64,000 bases of DNA from Maribacter sp. (GTDB lineage: Bacteria; Bacteroidota; Bacteroidia; Flavobacteriales; Flavobacteriaceae). The position numbers and the translations under genes were made by a program. Shown here piece by piece: positions 7,188 to 16,122 of this stretch. The stretch spans positions 62,001 to 126,000 of the forward strand of contig JAHENB010000064.1 of assembly GCA_024643345.1 (NCBI GenBank), in the 5' to 3' direction. Position 1 is the stretch's first letter. Every line of letters begins with the position of its first letter. Under the pieces are notes generated by a model. The model worked only from the letters and a program-made list of their open reading frames with translations. It was not told where the DNA came from and made no database searches.

Positions 7188-9467
7188 TTACGGATTGTTG
7201 GTTTGCTCTATTTTGGCCGGTTCAATAGTCCTATCGTACTTCCCATAATACAGCTCCAAAAGATTCATTATAGCCGACATTAGGTCTTTGGTCTCTGTAA
7301 GCAGGGTAAAATATAGTGTTGTATTCTTTGGGCTAGATTCTTCCGTGCGGGTACGTGAAACCTGTTTTTCGATTTTTTGTGAGACCATATCAAATAGCTC
7401 CTGCCTTTTGTCCAAGATGTTTCCAATCTGTTGGAAAGAATATTCGTCGAAAGCCTTCTGGGTCTTCATGAAAACTTCCTCCAACTTTAAATCAATTTCC
7501 GTAATCTCTTTGATTTGGTTGTACTTTAACTTCTTATGATTGTTATCGACATGTTTATGACTTATTTTTCCGATATACTCCAACGATTGGGCTATGTCTG
7601 TTAAATAACCCATCATAGTAATATAGAAATTACTGGCCCCAATATGGGCCTCATCAAGATTTTTGATAAAATAAAAGGTATGGTTACGCAGGTCCTCTAT
7701 TTCACCGGAAAGTTTGGCGACTTGCTTTTTGTTCTTCTTTAAAAGGTCCAAATCGTGTTTAGATAAACCGTTGATGGCATTGGAATATATTTTGTGGCTT
7801 CTTTTCAATACGTTTGCGATATTTTCGGCACTTTCTTTGATCACACCTTGAATTGAGCTGCTTTCAGCTATATTAAGGGAGTCTTCGGCCCTTATTTCCT
7901 TAGATCTTTTGTTGTATGAAATATAATTTCTTACCAACAATATCAGTGCTGAAAACAGCAATACACCAATAGCGGCGCCCTTACCAAAACCAATGATCAA
8001 CAAAATGATTCCTGCAGCAACGAAAGCGATTATGGCGGTTCCGAACCAGCCCCCTATCACATTGAGCACGCCGGCTACACGGTATACCGCACTTTCAGCC
8101 CCCCAGGCCTTATCGGCCAGTGACGTACCCATGGCCACCATAAAGGTAACATAGGTTGTTGATAAGGGTAATTTATAGGAGGTGGCTATCGAAATTAAAA
8201 TGCCGGCCACCATCAGATTTACCGCCGCACGTACCATATCGAAAGCAGGCACATCTTCCCTTTTTTCCTTTGAAAGTGGAACACCTGGTTTTTGAAACTG
8301 TGCTTCCATCTTTGCCCTTAGCGATAATGGTATGATCGCTGAAGTCACATTGGCTATCCCTATCGACAATCTAACGATACCTCTGGAAAGATAATTGGGT
8401 TCAAATCGCTCCTTTGCCTCTCCTTCCCTGGAAAGGTTTATTTCTGTTTGGGTAACGTATTTTGCTTTTTTGGAAAACCATAAGGTGAGCACCATTATCA
8501 CCCCAGAAAATAAGAGTAATAAAGTAGGTGTTGGCACCTTGTCTGCCAAAACATCCATACGAAATTCCGAAGCGGCTATTCCAGAAGCTTGCCATGCCTC
8601 ATATGATTGCCAGCCAGCGATGGGTACCCCAATAAAGTTCACCAAATCATTTCCGGCGAATGCCAGAGCCAATGAAAATGTGCCAACAACTATTACAAGC
8701 TTGTACACATTATAGCGAAATAAGACTGTTACCAAATAGGAAACTACAGACCAAAAAACAAAGCTCAACAGGTTAATCATCATCGCATTCTCCTTGATAA
8801 AGGAAGCGGCACTTTTGCTCAGAAAAGAGGTTCCACTGAGTCCCTTGATCAAGATAAAATACGTGATGGCCGTTAAAGCCACCCCACCGAAAAGCGCTCC
8901 GATCCAATTGGCCTTTTTCTGAAACTCAAAGGTTAATAATAAACGGGAAACGTACTGTACCATTGCTCCTACAGAAAATGAAAGCAAAACAGAAAGAAGT
9001 ATACTGGAAACGATATCTGTCGCATTGGAACCATTGATATAGGTTGCGATATCCCCAATATTTCCATTATTTGCAAATACCTTTATTGCCGCCATTGCAA
9101 CGGCAGCGCCCAAAAGCTCAAATACGATCGAGACGGTCGTAGAGGTAGGCATCCCAAGGGTATTAAAAAAATCGAGCAGCAATATATCGGTGATCATCAC
9201 GGCCATAAAAATGTACATGATTTCCTCAAAATAGAATTCTCCAGGATTAAAAATACCCTTTCTGGCCACTTCCATCATACCACTTGAAAAAACGGCACCA
9301 ATGGCGATCCCCAAACTTGCAACTATCATTATGGTCCTAAAAGAAACGGCCTTGGAACCAATGGCCGAATTCAAAAAATTAACGGCATCATTGCTAACGC
9401 CCACCACTAAATCAGCCACCGCCAAAACGGCCAATGCAACTATCATCAAGAAGTAAATATTGTCCAT
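7188..9467 (-). CDS. PiT-family inorganic phosphate transporter with PhoU-like C-terminal domain
   Basis: 759 residues. Two inverted PiT halves are visible: the first signature GVSNDAVNFLNSAIGSKA (about residues 23-40) and its relative AGNDLVNFIGVP in the middle, plus LPLSTTYVTFMVAMGTSLADKAWG in the second half. About twelve hydrophobic segments cover residues 1-530. Residues about 540-759 are soluble and helical, with a PhoU-like pattern (repeated charged helices, SHKHVDNNHKKLK). PiT proteins import phosphate by ion symport; PhoU-like domains tie uptake to phosphate status. The gene has a paralogue at 11575-13833, and its start faces the Na/Pi cotransporter across a 307-bp spacer. Confidence 0.93.
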   Translation of the reverse strand: MDNIYFLMIVALAVLAVADLVVGVSNDAVNFLNSAIGSKAVSFRTIMIVASLGIAIGAVFSSGMMEVARKGIFNPGEFYFEEIMYIFMAVMITDILLLDFFNTLGMPTSTTVSIVFELLGAAVAMAAIKVFANNGNIGDIATYINGSNATDIVSSILLSVLLSFSVGAMVQYVSRLLLTFEFQKKANWIGALFGGVALTAITYFILIKGLSGTSFLSKSAASFIKENAMMINLLSFVFWSVVSYLVTVLFRYNVYKLVIVVGTFSLALAFAGNDLVNFIGVPIAGWQSYEAWQASGIAASEFRMDVLADKVPTPTLLLLFSGVIMVLTLWFSKKAKYVTQTEINLSREGEAKERFEPNYLSRGIVRLSIGIANVTSAIIPLSLRAKMEAQFQKPGVPLSKEKREDVPAFDMVRAAVNLMVAGILISIATSYKLPLSTTYVTFMVAMGTSLADKAWGAESAVYRVAGVLNVIGGWFGTAIIAFVAAGIILLIIGFGKGAAIGVLLFSALILLVRNYISYNKRSKEIRAEDSLNIAESSSIQGVIKESAENIANVLKRSHKIYSNAINGLSKHDLDLLKKNKKQVAKLSGEIEDLRNHTFYFIKNLDEAHIGASNFYITMMGYLTDIAQSLEYIGKISHKHVDNNHKKLKYNQIKEITEIDLKLEEVFMKTQKAFDEYSFQQIGNILDKRQELFDMVSQKIEKQVSRTRTEESSPKNTTLYFTLLTETKDLMSAIMNLLELYYGKYDRTIEPAKIEQTNNP

Positions 9468-9774
9468 AACTGTTAGGTCAAAATATTTTGCAAACGTAAT
9501 CTAAATACTGATTGACAATGTAATGAAATCGTTATCAATTGTTAAAGCACAAAACTGGTGCCGAAATGAAAATTTCCATGCTGTCGCACGATCTCTTATA
9601 GCATCTTCTTACGTCTCATTTATGGCCACTTCAATTGAAACATTTCGCATTCAAAAGTAAGCTTTCTGTCTTTTAAAAGACTTTTTAAAATCTACATTGT
9701 ACGTAAAAGTATACTCTATTTTACAATATAATTAATTTATATTTACTTCTAATAAACAAATAGGCGGCAAATAG
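9468..9774. promoter_or_regulatory. Divergent spacer between PiT and Na/Pi cotransporter genes
   Basis: 307 bp without a gene. On the minus strand a good Bacteroidota promoter precedes the PiT gene: -7 box TACGTTTG at 9498-9491, with a TTG 17 bases further upstream. On the plus strand an 11-bp tandem repeat, CTTTTAAAAGA (9670-9680) then CTTTTTAAAAT (9681-9691), lies about 85 bp before the cotransporter start. Eleven-base periodicity is typical of response-regulator sites such as Pho boxes, but the sequence is very AT-rich and could arise by chance. No terminator or RNA gene is seen. Confidence 0.5.
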
Positions 9775-11550
9775 ATGAACTACGGGTTTTACCAAATTTT
9801 ACAATTATTTGGTGCGTTGGGCCTCTTTTTATTTGGCATGAAATTTATGAGCGATGCGCTCATGAGTTTGGCTGGGAATAAAATGCGAAAAATTTTGGCA
9901 TCAATGACTGCCAATCATTTTTACGGCATCCTTACGGGATTTTTCATCACTTCGATCATACAGTCGTCTTCAGCAACCACTTTGATGGTGGTTGGTTTTT
10001 CAAATGCTTCGCTGCTCACTTTGGCAGAATCCATCAGTGTGATCATGGGTGCCAATATTGGCACTACCATTACCGCCTGGCTTATAACGATTTTGGGTTT
10101 CAAGGTAAGTATGAGCGCCATTGCCATGCCTCTAGTGGGTCTAGGTTTCGGACTCACCTTTACCAAAAAGGAAGTGTTGAAAAATTGGGGCGGATTTATC
10201 ATCGGTTTCGCCATCTTGTTTATTGGACTGCAATTTTTAAAGGATGCCGTTCCGGATATTAAGCAGAATCCGGAAATGCTCGCTTTTTTGTCCCAATATA
10301 CCGATTTGGGTTTCTTGTCTGTATTATTGTTCCTGTTCATAGGAACACTTTTAACGGTGGTTATTCAATCGTCTAGTGCCACTATGGCTCTAACGTTGAT
10401 CATGACCGTGCAAGGATGGATTCCTTTCCCATTGGCAGCGGCCATGGTGTTGGGGGAAAACATAGGCACTACAATTACGGCAAATCTCGCTGCCATCATT
10501 GCAAATTACCATGCAAAACGTACTGCAAGAGCGCATTTAATGTTCAATGTCATTGGCGTTATCTGGGTCTTGGCCCTGTTTTACCCATTCCTTAAATTTA
10601 TTGAATGGCTTGTACTCAAAACGGGATCTGCATCCCCTTATCTCAGCGCAGCGGCAATTCCCATGGCCTTGTCGTTATTTCATACTGCGTTTAATATCAC
10701 CAATACGTTCTTATTGGTCTGGTTCATTAAACCGATTTCCCGGCTGGTTGAAAAGTTGGTTCCGGCCAAACTTGAAGCCAAAAAGGAAATAGATGAACCC
10801 AAATATTTAAGTCCTTCGGCTTTAAAGTACCCAGAAACATTGATTGTATCCTTGGTCAATGAATCTAAATACGTATATACCAATGCAATTTTTGAAATTG
10901 TGGCCCATGCTTTGAATATTCATAGAGAGGATATCACATCGACCAAAAAAATAAAGCAAGTGGTCAAAAAATCAAAAGATGATTTTAAAACCGATGTCCG
11001 GGAACTATACTATTCAAAGGTGAAAACCATTTATGGCGAGATCATTCGATATGCGACTACGGCCCAAAGTTCCTTAAAGCTTACTAAAAAACAGAATATT
11101 CGCATTTCCGAAATTAAGGTTGCCAACCGCAAAATGGTTGAAATCGTAAATGGGGTAGGCGACCTGGGGAAAAATGTCTCTTTATATTTAGACTCTGAAA
11201 ATAAACACATCAGCAAGGCCTATGACAAATTCCGAAAAAAAATTGTAAAGGTATTGCGCATAATCTATCTATATAGGACCCAAGAAGATAAGGAACAATA
11301 TTATCAAAAACTCATACATTTAAACGAGGAAGCGAAACAGGCCATGCACCAAACAACTGAATCGATCAATAAATTGATCCGGGAAAACCTGATTACCACA
11401 GATATGGCCTCTTCTTTGGTAAACGATCATGATAACGTAAATGATATCATTAAAAAACTGATTGAGATCGCTGAACTCTTATATAGCGAAAGAGACCCCT
11501 TAGTCGAGATTAAAAATCCGCCAAAGGATGCTACAAAGGTTTTACACTAA
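9775..11550 (+). CDS. Na/Pi cotransporter family protein with PhoU-like C-terminal domain
   Basis: 591 residues. Two copies of the Na_Pi_cotrans repeat (PF02690) are clear: QSSSATTLMVVG with GANIGTT in the first, QSSSATMALTLIM with GENIGTT in the second. The QSSSAT motifs are the ion/phosphate-binding loops of the NptA/SLC34 family. Membrane segments fill residues 1-330; residues about 350-580 form a helical PhoU-like domain of the kind found in bacterial YjbB-type proteins. It probably exports or imports phosphate with sodium. It is convergent with the second PiT gene (24 bp between stops) and divergent from the first. Confidence 0.92.
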   Translation: MNYGFYQILQLFGALGLFLFGMKFMSDALMSLAGNKMRKILASMTANHFYGILTGFFITSIIQSSSATTLMVVGFSNASLLTLAESISVIMGANIGTTITAWLITILGFKVSMSAIAMPLVGLGFGLTFTKKEVLKNWGGFIIGFAILFIGLQFLKDAVPDIKQNPEMLAFLSQYTDLGFLSVLLFLFIGTLLTVVIQSSSATMALTLIMTVQGWIPFPLAAAMVLGENIGTTITANLAAIIANYHAKRTARAHLMFNVIGVIWVLALFYPFLKFIEWLVLKTGSASPYLSAAAIPMALSLFHTAFNITNTFLLVWFIKPISRLVEKLVPAKLEAKKEIDEPKYLSPSALKYPETLIVSLVNESKYVYTNAIFEIVAHALNIHREDITSTKKIKQVVKKSKDDFKTDVRELYYSKVKTIYGEIIRYATTAQSSLKLTKKQNIRISEIKVANRKMVEIVNGVGDLGKNVSLYLDSENKHISKAYDKFRKKIVKVLRIIYLYRTQEDKEQYYQKLIHLNEEAKQAMHQTTESINKLIRENLITTDMASSLVNDHDNVNDIIKKLIEIAELLYSERDPLVEIKNPPKDATKVLH

Positions 11551-11574
11551 TTTTGTCTTTAACATATTGATTCT

Positions 11575-13833
11575 CTATTGTATGGGTGCTTTAGCACGAT
11601 TATGCTCGTCGTAATAAAGATTCAATATGTTCATATTGGCTTTTATCAAGTCTTTGGTTTCCAATAAAATGCTGAAATAAAGGGTTGTGTTCTTAGGACT
11701 TGATTCCTCTGTTCTGGTGCGTTCAACCTGCCTATGGATCGAATCTTCAACACTATCGAGCAACGCCTGTTTTTGTTCAATAATTCCGGGCACGATTTTA
11801 TCGAACGATCTGGTGTCGAACACTTCTCTTATCTGTCCGAAAAGAAGGCCCAGTTTGTCATTGATATCCAATAATTCTTCGGCTTGTTTTTTCTTTAAAG
11901 CCTTGTGATTGTTATGGACATGTTTATGGCTCACTTTGGCTATTAGACTTGAAGATTGTGCGACGTCCTGTATGTTACCGATGACATCGATATAAAATTT
12001 ACTGGCCCCCAGATAAGAATCATCAAGATCTTTAATAAAATAGAATATGTTATTCTGCAATTCCTCTATCTCAGATTCCAGTTTTATCACCATGGCCTTT
12101 GCCTTTTTAAGCCCGTCCAAATCTTGTTCGATTAAGCCCTTGATGGTATTCTGATTAATTTTGCTGACCCTTTTAAGCGCTTTGGAAATATTATCGGCGC
12201 TTTCTTCGATTACCCCATGAATTGAGTTGCTCTCGCCTCTAGCCAAGCTGTCCTCCACTTTTACGTCCCGTGTTTTTTTAATGTGCTTGACATAGTTTCT
12301 TGCCAAAATCAAGATGGCCAACAACAACAAGACCGCAATCATCGTAGGCCCTCCCAAATGGATCAAGTAGGCAATTGCCGCTGCGGCGATAAAGGCACTA
12401 AATGCGGTGAAGAACCATCCACCTATAACGTTTAATACGCCTGCAACGCGATATACGGCACTTTCACTGCCCCAAGCCCTATCTGCTAAAGAGGTTCCCA
12501 TGGCCACCATAAAGGTGACATAGGTGGTGGACAAGGGCAACTTCATCGAGGTCGCAATCGAAATCAACACACTGGCAACCATCAAATTTACGGCGGCGCG
12601 CACCATATCGAAGGCCGGCAATTCATGTGTCTTGCCTCTTGGCAGTTTAATGACCGGCACTATGAATTGATTATCGATTTTGTCCTGTATCGATTTTGGA
12701 ATGACCGTGGCGCTATATTTAGCAACAAGCATGGTAAACCGTACCATATATCTGGACAAAAAATTGGGTTCAAAACGTTCTTTGGTTTCCTCTTGACTTG
12801 ATAAATCCAAGGAAGTCTTGACCACTTTTCTGGCTTTGCTCGAAAACCATAATGTCAACACCATCACCAAGCCTGCGATTAAGAGAAACAAAGTGGGTGT
12901 AGGCACTTTTGATGCCAAAGCCGACATCGCAAATTCCGTGGCAGGCATTCCTGAGGCAGTCCAAGCTTCATAAGATTGCCATCCTGCAATGGGAACACCT
13001 ATAAAATTAACAAGGTCATTTCCGGCAAATGCCAGGGCCAAAGCAAAGGTGCCCACGGCTATGATTAGTTTGTAGATGTTCTTTTTGAGAATTGTTACGA
13101 CAAAATAGGATAGAAGGGTCCACAAAACGAAACTGATCAATACGATTGCCAATGTCCTCCCTTCGATCAAAGGTTCTATTTGCTTTGAATAATCGGTCCC
13201 TTTTAAACCTTTAATAAATATGAAATAGGTTATCGCGGCAAGGGCGATACCGCCGAAGACAGCACCTACCCATTTCGCCTTTTTTTCAAAATTAAATGAA
13301 AGTAAGACACGGGAAACATATTGCACTATAGCCCCCACGGTAAATGCAATCACCACCGAGAGCAAAATGCCTAAGATGATTTCTGTGGCCTTTTCGGTAT
13401 TGATATAATTTCCCAGTTCGGATATGCTCCCATTGTTGGCTCCGATCTTAATCAAGGCCATGGCCACCGCCGCACCCAATAATTCGAACACTATGGAGAC
13501 CGTGGTAGAGGTAGGCATCCCAAGGGTATTGAAAAAATCGAGCAACAAAATATCGGTGATCATCACGGCCATAAAAATGATCATGATCTCATTAAAATAA
13601 AATTCTCCTGGATTAAAAATTCCCTTTCTGGCCACCTCCATCAACCCACTTGAAAAAACTGCCCCAACGGCAATCCCCAAACTGGCAACGATCATGATGG
13701 TCCTAAATGAAATGGCCTTGGAACCGATGGCCGAATTTAAAAAATTGACGGCATCATTGCTAACGCCCACAACCAAATCAGCGATCGCCAAGAAGGCGAG
13801 AGCGATAATCATAAGAATGTAAATATTGTCCAT
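11575..13833 (-). CDS. Second PiT-family phosphate transporter with PhoU-like domain
   Basis: 752 residues, a close paralogue of the protein at 7188-9467: the two share the N-terminal block with GVSNDAVNFLNSAIGSKA, the AGNDLVNFIGVP motif, the second-half STTYVTFMVAMGTSLAD block, and the same helical PhoU-like tail ending in RTEESSPKNTTLYF. DNA identity is also high in the 5' third (for example around 9140-9165 and 13505-13530). It lies 69 bp downstream of the porin gene on the same strand without a visible terminator, so porin and permease are probably co-transcribed from the porin promoter. The pair would move phosphate across outer and then inner membrane. Confidence 0.93.
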   Translation of the reverse strand: MDNIYILMIIALAFLAIADLVVGVSNDAVNFLNSAIGSKAISFRTIMIVASLGIAVGAVFSSGLMEVARKGIFNPGEFYFNEIMIIFMAVMITDILLLDFFNTLGMPTSTTVSIVFELLGAAVAMALIKIGANNGSISELGNYINTEKATEIILGILLSVVIAFTVGAIVQYVSRVLLSFNFEKKAKWVGAVFGGIALAAITYFIFIKGLKGTDYSKQIEPLIEGRTLAIVLISFVLWTLLSYFVVTILKKNIYKLIIAVGTFALALAFAGNDLVNFIGVPIAGWQSYEAWTASGMPATEFAMSALASKVPTPTLFLLIAGLVMVLTLWFSSKARKVVKTSLDLSSQEETKERFEPNFLSRYMVRFTMLVAKYSATVIPKSIQDKIDNQFIVPVIKLPRGKTHELPAFDMVRAAVNLMVASVLISIATSMKLPLSTTYVTFMVAMGTSLADRAWGSESAVYRVAGVLNVIGGWFFTAFSAFIAAAAIAYLIHLGGPTMIAVLLLLAILILARNYVKHIKKTRDVKVEDSLARGESNSIHGVIEESADNISKALKRVSKINQNTIKGLIEQDLDGLKKAKAMVIKLESEIEELQNNIFYFIKDLDDSYLGASKFYIDVIGNIQDVAQSSSLIAKVSHKHVHNNHKALKKKQAEELLDINDKLGLLFGQIREVFDTRSFDKIVPGIIEQKQALLDSVEDSIHRQVERTRTEESSPKNTTLYFSILLETKDLIKANMNILNLYYDEHNRAKAPIQ

Positions 13834-13902
13834 AATCCAATTGGTTTGGCATCGCTAATATACAGGATATGACCTAATTATTGCGTATTGTCTATGTTCA
13901 TA

Positions 13903-15111
13903 TTAAAAATGAACTTCCATTTGAAGTCTATACATAAATTCGTCCGTGCCGCCATCCACTGAAAGATAGCTTAAATCTGTTTGAACTTTCAACTTATGTC
14001 CGACAATATATTTTGAAAGACCAACGGTATATTGGGTCTCTGGATTACTTCCTGTGACCACTTCGTTTAGTTTGATATTGGTAAACCTGCCAGAAATCTC
14101 TAAATTATTGGGTAAAAGATATCCTGCCTGAAGATTGATTCCATCCCCGATCTGTACAATATCCCCTGTTTCGGTACCATCGGAATTTTTTGCGATAGGG
14201 TCATCCGCGTCTCTATTCGCATACTCACCCATAAAAGAAAAACCACGGTACTTGAACATTGCGTCTAAGAAAAAGGTATTAATGTTGGTCATATATAAAC
14301 CTTCATCATTGAACATATATGATCCTAGATTACTCCCAGTTCTAACGGCATCCTTATTACTGTCATAAGTTGCGGATAGCATTAGTTTCGGCTTTTGCTC
14401 ACGTTCAAGGTCGCTGCCTATGTAGTCTCCGTTACCTTCAAATTTTCCAAAGGGAAGCAGTTCCAATCGAGCTGTATATTGGTGCCCTCCCAAATTTCCA
14501 ATGGAAACATTCCGGCCTTCTCCTTGTGAAAGCGCTAACTTTTCCCTTACCATGAACTTGTTGGTAAGGTTGAAATGATGCCGCAACTGAATGCCTACAT
14601 CCCTGTCTATATTAAAGTTACCGTTCAGCAATGATCGGTCTACCATTTGCAAATTACCCGACGAGATAACCCTTTCAATGTTTCCGGGTAGTTTTGTTTG
14701 TCCTGCCCATAGTTCAAAGTTCTCGTAGAAATTCCACATCACGACCCCATCCAAAATTAACCGTGGCGCTCCACTGGTAAATTGTGAAACACCGGAAATA
14801 TCACGGTTAGACATTCCCAGTTCAATCTTGTATTTCAATTTAGGGGAATATGCAAAACCATCGAATTTTAGACGGGCCCTACGTACCAAAAAGTTTTGCT
14901 GTGGGTCAACAAGACCCCCACCATCAGCTTTTATATCCCAACTGACAGCGCTCAAAACCTGCATTCGCATGGCAATTTTCATTGTCCAGGTACTGTCTTT
15001 GCCAACAAGGTTGAAAAGTCCTTTTCCAAAAGTTGGTGAAGGGTTTTCCTGAGACATTAAAGGAAATGTAATGGCTAGTAATGCCCATAGGGCTATGGTC
15101 TTAAGTTTCAC
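13903..15111 (-). CDS. Phosphate-selective porin (OprO/OprP-like)
   Basis: 402 residues from the GTG at 15111. A TTG at 15144 is also in frame, but it lies upstream of the likely -7 box, and the GTG opens a normal signal peptide (LKTIALWALLAITFPLMSQ). The mature protein has alternating beta strands to the C-terminal aromatic residue (RLQMEVHF), with FLVRRARLKFDGFAYSPKLKYKIELG and WAGQTKLPGNIER, as in PF07396 porins. It should form an outer-membrane channel favouring phosphate or polyphosphate. It heads an apparent operon with the PiT permease downstream and carries the shared promoter element described separately. Confidence 0.88.
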   Translation of the reverse strand: MKLKTIALWALLAITFPLMSQENPSPTFGKGLFNLVGKDSTWTMKIAMRMQVLSAVSWDIKADGGGLVDPQQNFLVRRARLKFDGFAYSPKLKYKIELGMSNRDISGVSQFTSGAPRLILDGVVMWNFYENFELWAGQTKLPGNIERVISSGNLQMVDRSLLNGNFNIDRDVGIQLRHHFNLTNKFMVREKLALSQGEGRNVSIGNLGGHQYTARLELLPFGKFEGNGDYIGSDLEREQKPKLMLSATYDSNKDAVRTGSNLGSYMFNDEGLYMTNINTFFLDAMFKYRGFSFMGEYANRDADDPIAKNSDGTETGDIVQIGDGINLQAGYLLPNNLEISGRFTNIKLNEVVTGSNPETQYTVGLSKYIVGHKLKVQTDLSYLSVDGGTDEFMYRLQMEVHF

Positions 15112-15131
15112 GAAGTAATGGTTTTTGTCAC

Positions 15132-15164
15132 TGCAAAGTACCAAAATTAATGTTAACTTAAGGT
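15132..15164 (-). promoter_or_regulatory. Pho-box-like promoter of the porin-PiT operon
   Basis: Read on the minus strand: ACCTTAAGTTAACA (15164-15151), 13 bases, then TTTGCA (15137-15132), then 20 bases to the GTG start at 15111. The same elements with the same 13- and 20-base spacings occur before the gene at 16521. CTTTAAG eleven bases upstream of CCTTAAG gives an 11-bp direct-repeat feel like PhoB/PhoP sites. A -33 TTTG box is missing, which fits an activator-dependent promoter. Assignment to a phosphate regulator is inference from the genes controlled. Confidence 0.6.
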
Positions 15165-15197
15165 TTTCTTAAAGTTATGTGTTTTAGGATGGCCAAT

Positions 15198-15225
15198 AAA
15201 AAAAGCTACCTGGCCAAGGTAGCTT
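15198..15225 (-). terminator. Rho-independent terminator on the minus strand, upstream of the porin promoter
   Basis: Minus strand: AAGCTACC, loop TTGGCCA, GGTAGCTT, followed by a run of Ts (15204-15198). The stem is eight perfect pairs. On the plus strand no U-tract follows, so it works only leftward. The nearest minus-strand gene to its right ends at 16123 and already has its own terminator, so this hairpin closes a transcript from the gene-free stretch to its right. Confidence 0.65.
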
Positions 15226-15656
15226 AGGGATTTCTGAAAATAGTCGACAAAAACCAAAATTCGTAAGAAACCCTGTCTGTCTCAAGACAATTTCAAATTT
15301 GATGATTTATATTAAATTCGGTGTAACGTAAAGTTTAAGGAATCATTAAACTTAGTTCCATTAGACAATTTATCGAGTGTTGAGGACCTAGTTTTAAACA
15401 GAGACCAATTGATGTTGCAACCCACGGTAGTTGGTACATTACCCAAATCGCCTTTCTATAAAAGTGCCACACCAAACAATTCTTTTACACCGATTTTGGC
15501 ACGGAAATTCCAAGAAAATGTGTATTTGTTTAAGTAACCGACAATTTTACTATTGTCGTCAGCGTTATTTGAACAATGCCCAATGTAAATTTATCGTTAA
15601 TTTATTGTTTCAAAAGCGTAAATAAGATTATCTTAGCCCTATAAAACTGCTTTAGA
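15226..15656. other. Gene-free stretch of about 430 bp, possible small RNA template
   Basis: No convincing coding frame is found; short open frames here have no start context or recognisable protein. The left edge carries a minus-strand terminator with no gene to serve. At the right edge, a plausible plus-strand promoter for the gene at 15657 has a TTG near 15605 and TATCTTAGC near 15630. I did not find a good minus-strand TAnnTTTG box inside, so a small RNA remains only a possibility. Confidence 0.35.
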
Positions 15657-16016
15657 ATGAAAAATATAGTCTTTCTTGCAATGTTTTCCTTGATTTTTTC
15701 TTTGGCCCAGGCCCAATCGAAAAAAGAGGTGAAACTCAATGCCGATACCAACCTTTATGAGGCCACCTATTTTCATGAGAATGGGGCAGTGAGCCAAAAA
15801 GGTACTTTTGACCTGTCAGGAAAACTACATGGGGAATGGGTAAGTTATAATGAGGCCGGTGCTCCGTTATCCAAAGGGTCCTACAAAAAAGGCATCCGAA
15901 CCGGAAAATGGTTGTTCTATTCCGAAGATGGCGTAAAGGAAGTTGAATTCAAGAACAACATTGTTGCCAGTGTGAATGGTGAGGATACCGCTACACGGGT
16001 CGCCGATAACCATTAA
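15657..16016 (+). CDS. Exported MORN-type repeat protein (YwqK-like)
   Basis: 119 residues with a signal peptide (IVFLAMFSLIFSLAQAQ). The mature part has three MORN_2-like repeats (PF07661): ATYFHENGAVSQKGTF, GEWVSYNEAGAPLSKGSY, and GKWLFYSEDGVKEVEF. In Bacteroidota such proteins are often labelled YwqK-family antitoxins, but that name comes from the Bacillus protein and there is no toxin gene next to this one. It is probably a small periplasmic or surface protein. A strong bidirectional terminator follows at 16041-16076. Confidence 0.75.
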   Translation: MKNIVFLAMFSLIFSLAQAQSKKEVKLNADTNLYEATYFHENGAVSQKGTFDLSGKLHGEWVSYNEAGAPLSKGSYKKGIRTGKWLFYSEDGVKEVEFKNNIVASVNGEDTATRVADNH

Positions 16017-16040
16017 ACATACCACCCTGTATACAATTAA

Positions 16041-16076
16041 AAGCAAGATCCGCCATTGGGCGGATCTTGCTTTTTT
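16041..16076. terminator. Bidirectional Rho-independent terminator
   Basis: AAGCAAGATCCGCC (16041-16054) and GGCGGATCTTGCTT (16059-16072) form a perfect 14-bp stem with loop ATTG. Six Ts follow on the plus strand and four on the minus strand. It sits between the convergent genes ending at 16016 (+) and 16123 (-) and can serve both. Confidence 0.9.
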
Positions 16077-16122
16077 AATCAAATGGGCTTCCCTATAAAG
16101 CGGCCAATATTTTCCTGCTCTA

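Noticed and set aside
15431-15625. 64-codon plus-strand frame in the gene-free stretch before 15657
   Set aside because: No start context, no hydrophobic or domain pattern, and unusual composition; most likely random.
15657-16016. YwqK antitoxin of a toxin-antitoxin pair
   Set aside because: Only the MORN-type repeats and the common database label suggest it; the protein is exported and no toxin-like gene is adjacent.
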